Assembly (NCBI GenBank): GCA_007120615.1
Contig: SKNI01000609.1
Coordinates: 1 to 6,874 of the forward strand
Direction of reading: 5' to 3'
Origin: Myxococcales bacterium
GTDB taxonomy: Bacteria > Myxococcota_A > Bradymonadia > Bradymonadales > Bradymonadaceae
DNA length: 6,874 nucleotides
Position numbers and translations under genes: made by a program. The notes under the pieces were generated by a model. The model ran no database searches, was not told where the DNA came from, and was given only the letters and a program-made list of their open reading frames with translations. Numbering within the stretch: position 1 is the stretch's first letter; the number at the start of each line of letters is the position of its first letter. Positions 1 through 4,774 of the stretch are shown here, piece after piece.

Positions 1-3000
1 GAGAAGTCGGGGCTGGAAGAGACGCTCAAGCGGTTGACCGGGGTCTATACGGATCGGGAGACCTTAAAGGCGACCTATCTGCAACTGGCCCGGCACCTGA
101 TGGATCGAGAGGGAGATCTGGCGGAGGCCCGGATTTATCTGGAGAAGGTCCTTCGCCTGGACGCCACCGAATTGGAGGCCCTTTATACGCTTGGCGAGAG
201 TTATGTGCTGGGTGGCGAGCCCCTTCGGGCGTTGAAAGCGTTTGGTTCGGCGGCGCGGGCGGCGGAGACCGAAGAGTTGAGCGTACAGGCCGGCCGGCTT
301 CATTTTCGGGTCGGCGCGATCTGGTATGAAGAGTTGGAAGATCCCCGGCAGGCATTGCTCAGTTTTCGGCGGGCGTTGGCGCTCTCCGCGGCCGGTGAAG
401 AAACCAGCGGTGAGCCCGTCGATCCCCTGGAGCGGGTCCGGCAGCTTCGGCGGGCGGCCGAGATGTGTGAGGAACTCTCTCGCGATGAAGAGGCCACCGA
501 ATATTGGAGCGAGGCGGTACCCATTCTGGAGCGGCTTGCCGATCGCACGGGAAGTTTTGTCGACGGATTGGATGAAGATGAACGGGAATCGGAGTCCTGG
601 CGCGAGGAGTTGGTAGACGCCCACCGCCATCTGGGGGCGATCTACGACCGGCGGGAGCGTTGGGCGGCAGCGGCCAGTCATTATCGACGAGGCCTGGAGT
701 TGCAGCCCGACGATAAAGAAGCGTTTCAGTGGATGGAGAATTATCTCAGACAGGGAGGTCAGCCAGAGCAATTGCTGGATCTCTACGGCGATCTCCTGTC
801 TCGAGCCGATGATGAGGAGAGACGGCTGGAATTGATCGCAAAGACCGCCGAGCTCTACGCCGGTCTGGGACTCTGGGAAGAAGCGCAGATGCAATATCGA
901 ACGGGGTTGGAGATCGATCCCGGTCAAAAGGAGTTGCGACGGAGCCTGGTGGAGTTATTGACCGAACATCGGCGATTCGACACGCTGCGCGATGCCCTGA
1001 ATTCGGTATTGGTGCGCACCAGAGAGCCCGACGATCGGTGGGAGATCTCCATGGAACTTGGTCGGGCAAACGAGGCGCTCGGTGATAAGGATCGGGCGGC
1101 GCGGTCGTTTCTGGAGGCCATCAAACTTCGACCCGGTCGTCTGGAAGCGCTGGAGAGCGGATGTCGAATTCTCGAAGAATTGGTGGAAGAAAATGGTGCG
1201 TCGGCCCCGGCTCCGGCGGGGTCTCGTACGACCGGTCGTCTTCTGGAGAATATGCTGATCCGGCTTGCCGAGGTCGCGCCGGCGGTAGCCCAGCAACGAG
1301 AGGCGCTTTTGAAAGTGGGACTCCTGGCGTCGGAGCGCGGCGATGAGGCTGCAGCCTCTGAGGCTCGGGAGCGAGCTCAGCAGTTGCAAGCCCAGGCCGA
1401 AGGAGACGCCTCATTTGTCGATGTCGACGCCCGCCTCGATGCCCGCCTCGACGCGATGCTCGATGAGCTGGCCAATGAAGACCTAGAAGAGGGAATCGAA
1501 GAAGTCGACGTGGAACTAACCGGTCCGAAGACCGTTCATATGGAGTCTTTTCGAGAGAGCTTTCACTCCATGCTCAAGAAGCCCGCGCAACTTCCGAAGC
1601 CGGAAGAGGTCGATGAGGACTCGGCGCTGGCCAAGATTCTGGGTCGAAAGAAACGGGAAGAGCCCCAGACCATGCAGATGCCGGTTTTTCGCTCCGAAGA
1701 TCTCCGTGAGATGAGTGGCCCCTTTGATTTTCGAAGCGACGAGTCCGACGGTCAGGAGTCTGATTTTCAAAAGCCTGATCGGGAGGAAACTTCTCCTCGG
1801 ATCCATCCGGTTCAGATGGCGTTGACCGCCCTGGGAGAGATGCGAAATCAAGGAGACTCCCGAGACGTGGCTCAGGCCATCGAGAATGTGCTGACCCTGG
1901 CCGAAGATACGGACAGTGAGGTGCTCGGCGACGACGAATGGATCAATCTGAGGCGGGAAGCCGGGGAGTTGCTCTATTATGAATTGGAGGACGGCGACGC
2001 CGCCCTGGTTCATCTGGAGGAGCTTCGACGCCGCGATCCCCAGGGGGCGGGTGCGGCGACGGGAGTGGTCAATGCGCTGGAGTCCATTTACGAAGAGCGA
2101 GGAGAGGTCGGCGCCCGGGTCGCACTTTTGGAGGAGCGCCTTGGGGAAGCGCAGAGCAAGGAGATGGCCACGACCTATCGGCTACTCTTAGCACAGCTGC
2201 TCTGGGATCAGTCGGAGGATGCTCCCGGCGCCAGACGGTGGCTCAATGAAGTGCTCCAAACGGAGCCGGAACACGAAGCCGCTCACCGGTTACTGGCCGA
2301 TATGGCGACCGAGCAGGAAAATTGGGAGGCCGCCGCCGAGCATCTGGAGGTAGTGGTTCGAGTCGCCGGTGGGGGCATTGATGCGGTGGAGAGTCAGCGT
2401 AACTTGGCAGAACTTTACCTGAATCGGCTGGACGCAGCGGAGAAAGCACGGGACCATTTTGAGGAGGTGTTAAACGCCGCTCCGGGAGACTCGATGGCGC
2501 TGGAAGGAATTAAAGAGAGCCAGGCGACCCGGGGGGATTGGGATGGATACGTCGAGAGCCTTGGACGAGAATTAGGTCTGCTGATTGGCAAACCGAAGGG
2601 ATTGTATTTGGACGAAATCGTAGAAATTGACGCCTCGTCGATACCTTCGGCCCTGCGAGTTCCGGCGAGCCAGATCGTGGCCGATGCGGCTCATATCGTG
2701 GAGGAAGAGTTGCAGCATCAGGAGATGGCCAGGCGGTTGTGGGGATTGACCTTTCGGCTCTGGCCTGAGCATGTTGAAGCTCTGGAACGTCGCATCGATC
2801 TGAATCGAAGCTGCGAGAATCGGCGGGACCTGGCAGAAGATCTGGAATCGATGGCAGCCATGTTATTGGACATCGATGCGCGGTTTACAGCACTTGTGGA
2901 AGCAGCAGCCCTGCGGGCTGATGTGCTCGACGACCGAGAGGGAGCGCGTCCGTTGTATGCGGAAGCGATCGCCCTGGTTCAGGATCGCGAGAATCCACCG

Positions 3001-3063
3001 GAAGGGTTGGATGCTGCCCGCCGAGCTTTGAAACGACTACAGTCGGATAATGACGAATTTTAG
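1..3063 (+). CDS. Large tetratricopeptide-repeat (TPR) protein, 5'-truncated by the window edge
   Basis: The frame is open from base 1 and ends at TAG 3061-3063, giving 1020 visible residues. The first in-frame start-like codon (TTG 34) has no convincing ribosome site and lies inside helical, repeat-like sequence, so the true start is upstream. Residues about 20-400 contain tandem 34-residue-like helical pairs of TPR character, for example LGAIYDRRERWAAAASHYRRGLEL and AELYAGLGLWEEAQMQYRTGLEIDP, each with the usual small and aromatic positions and a Pro near the end. Residues about 470-600 form a charged, low-complexity linker. Residues about 602-880 hold a second TPR-like set (LADMATEQENWEAAAEHLEVV; LAELYLNRLDAAEKARDHFEEVL). 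The last 140 residues are helical with weaker repeats. TPR arrays bind protein partners; no catalytic domain is visible. The N-terminus is missing, so export cannot be judged. It lies 20 bases upstream of the OmpA-family gene. Sure of the TPR class, not of the function. Confidence 0.9.
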   Translation, partial: EKSGLEETLKRLTGVYTDRETLKATYLQLARHLMDREGDLAEARIYLEKVLRLDATELEALYTLGESYVLGGEPLRALKAFGSAARAAETEELSVQAGRLHFRVGAIWYEELEDPRQALLSFRRALALSAAGEETSGEPVDPLERVRQLRRAAEMCEELSRDEEATEYWSEAVPILERLADRTGSFVDGLDEDERESESWREELVDAHRHLGAIYDRRERWAAAASHYRRGLELQPDDKEAFQWMENYLRQGGQPEQLLDLYGDLLSRADDEERRLELIAKTAELYAGLGLWEEAQMQYRTGLEIDPGQKELRRSLVELLTEHRRFDTLRDALNSVLVRTREPDDRWEISMELGRANEALGDKDRAARSFLEAIKLRPGRLEALESGCRILEELVEENGASAPAPAGSRTTGRLLENMLIRLAEVAPAVAQQREALLKVGLLASERGDEAAASEARERAQQLQAQAEGDASFVDVDARLDARLDAMLDELANEDLEEGIEEVDVELTGPKTVHMESFRESFHSMLKKPAQLPKPEEVDEDSALAKILGRKKREEPQTMQMPVFRSEDLREMSGPFDFRSDESDGQESDFQKPDREETSPRIHPVQMALTALGEMRNQGDSRDVAQAIENVLTLAEDTDSEVLGDDEWINLRREAGELLYYELEDGDAALVHLEELRRRDPQGAGAATGVVNALESIYEERGEVGARVALLEERLGEAQSKEMATTYRLLLAQLLWDQSEDAPGARRWLNEVLQTEPEHEAAHRLLADMATEQENWEAAAEHLEVVVRVAGGGIDAVESQRNLAELYLNRLDAAEKARDHFEEVLNAAPGDSMALEGIKESQATRGDWDGYVESLGRELGLLIGKPKGLYLDEIVEIDASSIPSALRVPASQIVADAAHIVEEELQHQEMARRLWGLTFRLWPEHVEALERRIDLNRSCENRRDLAEDLESMAAMLLDIDARFTALVEAAALRADVLDDREGARPLYAEAIALVQDRENPPEGLDAARRALKRLQSDNDEF
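1408..1803 (+). other. Charged low-complexity linker inside the TPR protein
   Basis: Between the two TPR regions the protein changes character. It becomes rich in Asp and Glu (for example NEDLEEGIEEVDVEL), then carries Lys/Arg/Pro patches (LKKPAQLPKPEE; GRKKREEPQ), then a Ser/Asp/Glu/Gln-rich stretch (RSDESDGQESDFQKPDREE). TPR periodicity is lost until about residue 602. This looks like a disordered tether between two solenoids. Boundaries are approximate and set by eye. Confidence 0.6.
1426..1464 (+). repeat. Short tandem repeat, 12-bp unit encoding D-A-R/M-L
   Basis: Three near-identical 12-base units (consensus GAYGCCCGCCTC, the third diverged) plus a trailing Asp codon encode DARLDARLDAML followed by DE. 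The unit keeps the reading frame and sits at the beginning of the acidic linker between the two TPR halves of the large TPR protein. The spacing suggests either a short amphipathic helix or coiled-coil extension, or a simple slippage-derived expansion. Confidence 0.7.
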
Positions 3064-3073
3064 GGGTGGGAAT

Positions 3074-3077
3074 GGAG
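3074..3077 (+). promoter_or_regulatory. Shine-Dalgarno GGAG for the OmpA-family gene
   Basis: GGAG lies six bases before ATG 3084 and about ten bases after the upstream stop codon. It favours ATG 3084 over GTG 3066 and ATG 3072. A second purine-rich run, AGGGG at 3062-3066, overlaps the upstream TAG and could serve ATG 3072, so the choice between the two ATGs is not absolute. Confidence 0.55.
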
Positions 3078-3083
3078 AACGAG

Positions 3084-3170
3084 ATGAAAACGATGGGAAA
3101 TAAGGTGATCGCGCTTTTTCTGGGAGGATTAACGGCTATCAGTCTGGGATGGTCGAGCACGGCGGTGGCC
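3084..3170 (+). other. Sec signal peptide of the OmpA-family protein
   Basis: The first 29 codons from ATG 3084 give a short basic region (two Lys), a hydrophobic core (VIALFLGGLTAISLGW) and the cleavage motif AVA before QQEE. This is a standard signal peptidase I site. There is no Cys at the cleavage position, so it is not a lipoprotein. Confidence 0.85.
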
Positions 3171-4706
3171 CAGCAGGAGGAGCCGGAAGCGGAGGGGGAC
3201 TCCGCACTGGTGTTGCCATCGTTGCAATTGCAGCGATTTCGCCCGGCTCCTGGTCCCGCCGATTATTTGACGGTCTTTGGCACCGGCATCTCGCCGCATA
3301 TGGAGTGGAACGCGGGGTCTTTCTTCAATTATAGCGACGATCCGCTTCAATTGGGGGCGCTCAATACTCCGGAGCGTCGTACCGTGACCCATCAGAGCCA
3401 ACTCGATGTGGTGGGAGCCATCGGGCTGTGGGATATGGTGGAAGTAGGCCTTGTGATTCCCTGGACCATCCTTCAGGGAAGCGATGAGTTGGCTCCGATC
3501 TTGCCGCCGGAGATGGGAAGTCGAAGTGATTTGCCCCGCACCGCGCTCAATGATTGGAGGCTGACCGGTAAATACCGATTTTTGGACTTCGAGCACTCCC
3601 CGGTGGCCCTGGGGTTGATGGCAGGGGTGTCGCTTCCGTTTGGCAACTCCAACGCCTTCGGCGGAGACGGAGGGTTTGGAGCGGAGACGGCGATAATAGC
3701 GGAGTATATTTTATTGGAGACCATCCGCATGGCGGCAAACCTTGGGTTTCGCTATCGACCGGGGCAGCGAATTCTGCGCCAGAACGTGATCGGAAACGAG
3801 ATGACCTGGGGGCTTGCAGCGCACGCGCCCTTTTTAACGGATAACCTCGACGTTCTGGCGGAAGTGGCCGGAGCGTTGGGAGTGGAGCGCAAGCCTGCGC
3901 CGTTCTCGGGGATCGCTCCCGGGGAGATCCCCGCCGAGATTAAGGGAGCTCTGCGGTATCGATTCTTTGAGGACTGGGCGGTGACCGGTGGGATGGGGGC
4001 GGGCCTAACCGATGGTGTAGGGACTCCGGATTGGCGCTTCTTTATCGGGGTCAACGGACAATGGGTCACCGGCGGTTGGTGGCATGTCGATTATAGTCAG
4101 CCCGGCTTTCGAGCGGAGATGGACCCCTGCGATGATCGATTGACCGATCAGACGGGCCGTCGACTGCGGTTTAACCCGCCGGATTGCCCGGAGTTGGATC
4201 CGGAGCCAATCGTCACTCATGAAGATCGAGTGGCGATTTTGGAGCGCGCAGGTCCACCGGCAACCCGCCGTCGTCCGCCGGCGCCGCCTGCGGTGGCCGA
4301 TGATGACGACGGCGATGGCGGTGCTGCAAGTCTGCGTCAGGGAATGATTTTTATCACTGAGCAGGTTAATTTCGGGCTCGGTAGCGCCGACATTATGGAA
4401 GATAGCTATAGTGTGCTCAATGACGTGGTGCGACTCCTTCGGCGCCATGATGATGTTCGGCTCATTCGAATCGAGGGCCATACCGATAGCGTTGGCCGGG
4501 CGTCGAATAATCTTCGTTTGAGCAGGCAACGAGCCGAGAGCGTACGTCAATATCTGATCGACGGTGGCATCGAGGCCCACCGGGTAGAGGCGATCGGATA
4601 CGGGGAGTCCCAGCCGATCGCCGACAACTCCACCCAGGAGGGCCGAGCGGAGAATCGGCGTGTTGAGTTTAATATCCTGGAGATGGGTTCCGGGGAGTCG
4701 AGGTAA
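3084..4706 (+). CDS. Exported OmpA-family protein: beta-barrel-like N-terminal region plus C-terminal OmpA peptidoglycan-binding domain
   Basis: The protein has 540 residues from ATG 3084. This start is preferred because GGAG lies six bases upstream and it gives a classical signal peptide: MKTMGNK, a hydrophobic core, then AVA before Gln30. Residues about 30-345 alternate polar and hydrophobic residues with many Gly and aromatic residues, and include strand-like segments such as GLMAGVSLPFG and WRFFIGVNGQWVTGGWW, consistent with an outer-membrane barrel. Two Cys (349 and 368) follow. Next comes a Pro/Arg stretch (RRRPPAPPAVA) and an Asp-rich run (DDDDGDGG). Residues about 421-535 are an OmpA C-terminal domain: VNFGLGSADI, IEGHTDSVG, LRLSRQRAESV, IGYGESQPIADN and ENRRVEF. 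In this family the Asp of HTDS (468) and an Arg of ENRR (525-526) bind the diaminopimelate of peptidoglycan. The expected role is to tie the outer membrane to the cell wall; a transport role for the barrel is possible but unproven. It is longer than E. coli OmpA (about 346 residues). The lipoprotein gene follows after two bases. Confidence 0.9.
   Translation: MKTMGNKVIALFLGGLTAISLGWSSTAVAQQEEPEAEGDSALVLPSLQLQRFRPAPGPADYLTVFGTGISPHMEWNAGSFFNYSDDPLQLGALNTPERRTVTHQSQLDVVGAIGLWDMVEVGLVIPWTILQGSDELAPILPPEMGSRSDLPRTALNDWRLTGKYRFLDFEHSPVALGLMAGVSLPFGNSNAFGGDGGFGAETAIIAEYILLETIRMAANLGFRYRPGQRILRQNVIGNEMTWGLAAHAPFLTDNLDVLAEVAGALGVERKPAPFSGIAPGEIPAEIKGALRYRFFEDWAVTGGMGAGLTDGVGTPDWRFFIGVNGQWVTGGWWHVDYSQPGFRAEMDPCDDRLTDQTGRRLRFNPPDCPELDPEPIVTHEDRVAILERAGPPATRRRPPAPPAVADDDDGDGGAASLRQGMIFITEQVNFGLGSADIMEDSYSVLNDVVRLLRRHDDVRLIRIEGHTDSVGRASNNLRLSRQRAESVRQYLIDGGIEAHRVEAIGYGESQPIADNSTQEGRAENRRVEFNILEMGSGESR
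4344..4688 (+). other. OmpA C-terminal (OmpA/MotB-like) domain
   Basis: Residues about 421-535 of the protein starting at 3084 carry the ordered family motifs: a first strand ending in VNFG, the helix with VLNDVVRLLRR, strand and loop IEGHTDSVG, helix NNLRLSRQRAESVRQYL, strand VEAIGYGES and the terminal ENRRVEF. Both peptidoglycan-contacting residues (Asp468 and an Arg at 525-526) are present, so binding is expected to be intact. Confidence 0.92.
4700..4703 (+). promoter_or_regulatory. Shine-Dalgarno GAGG overlapping the end of the OmpA-family gene
   Basis: GAGG ends one base before the final A of the run leading into TAA (4704-4706) and lies five bases before CTG 4709. It is the best ribosome site in this junction and supports initiation at CTG 4709, with translation probably coupled to termination of the upstream gene. 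Confidence 0.5.
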
Positions 4707-4708
4707 CT

Positions 4709-4774
4709 CTGGTAGTCCCACGAAGAATCAAAAGCGTGTTCTTCATCGTTCTTGTCCTGCTAGTGGTGGGGTGT
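4709..4774 (+). other. Lipoprotein signal peptide and lipobox
   Basis: From CTG 4709 the product has a basic start (PRRIK), about eleven hydrophobic residues (VFFIVLVLLVV) and the lipobox V-V-G-C. The TGT codon for the lipidated Cys22 is at 4772-4774 and is followed by AEEE. This matches signal peptidase II substrates. Confidence 0.8.

Noticed and set aside
34..36. TTG 34 as the start of the TPR protein
   Set aside because: The frame is open to base 1 with helical, charged sequence continuous with the repeats, and no ribosome site is seen. The gene is simply cut by the window edge.
64..927. Open reading frame of 287 codons on the - strand
   Set aside because: It lies wholly antisense to clear TPR coding sequence. 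The product is Arg/Pro/Leu-rich with no recognisable domain, as expected of a shadow frame in GC-rich coding DNA.
2966..2973. GCGATCGC palindrome resembling the cyanobacterial HIP1 element
   Set aside because: I found only a single copy, within TPR coding sequence; HIP1 is meaningful only when highly repeated.
4005..4721. Open reading frame of 238 codons on the - strand
   Set aside because: It is antisense to the OmpA domain, whose motifs are unmistakable on the + strand. No family resemblance or ribosome site supports the reverse frame.
4707..4735. Possible terminator or promoter between the OmpA-family gene and the lipoprotein gene
   Set aside because: No stem-loop with a T run and no credible -35/-10 pair is visible; the stretch is better explained as the beginning of the lipoprotein gene.
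4736..4738. GTG 4736 as the lipoprotein start
   Set aside because: It is the first conventional start in frame, but it removes all basic residues before the hydrophobic core and has only a weak GAAGA nine bases upstream. It is kept as an alternative, less likely than CTG 4709.
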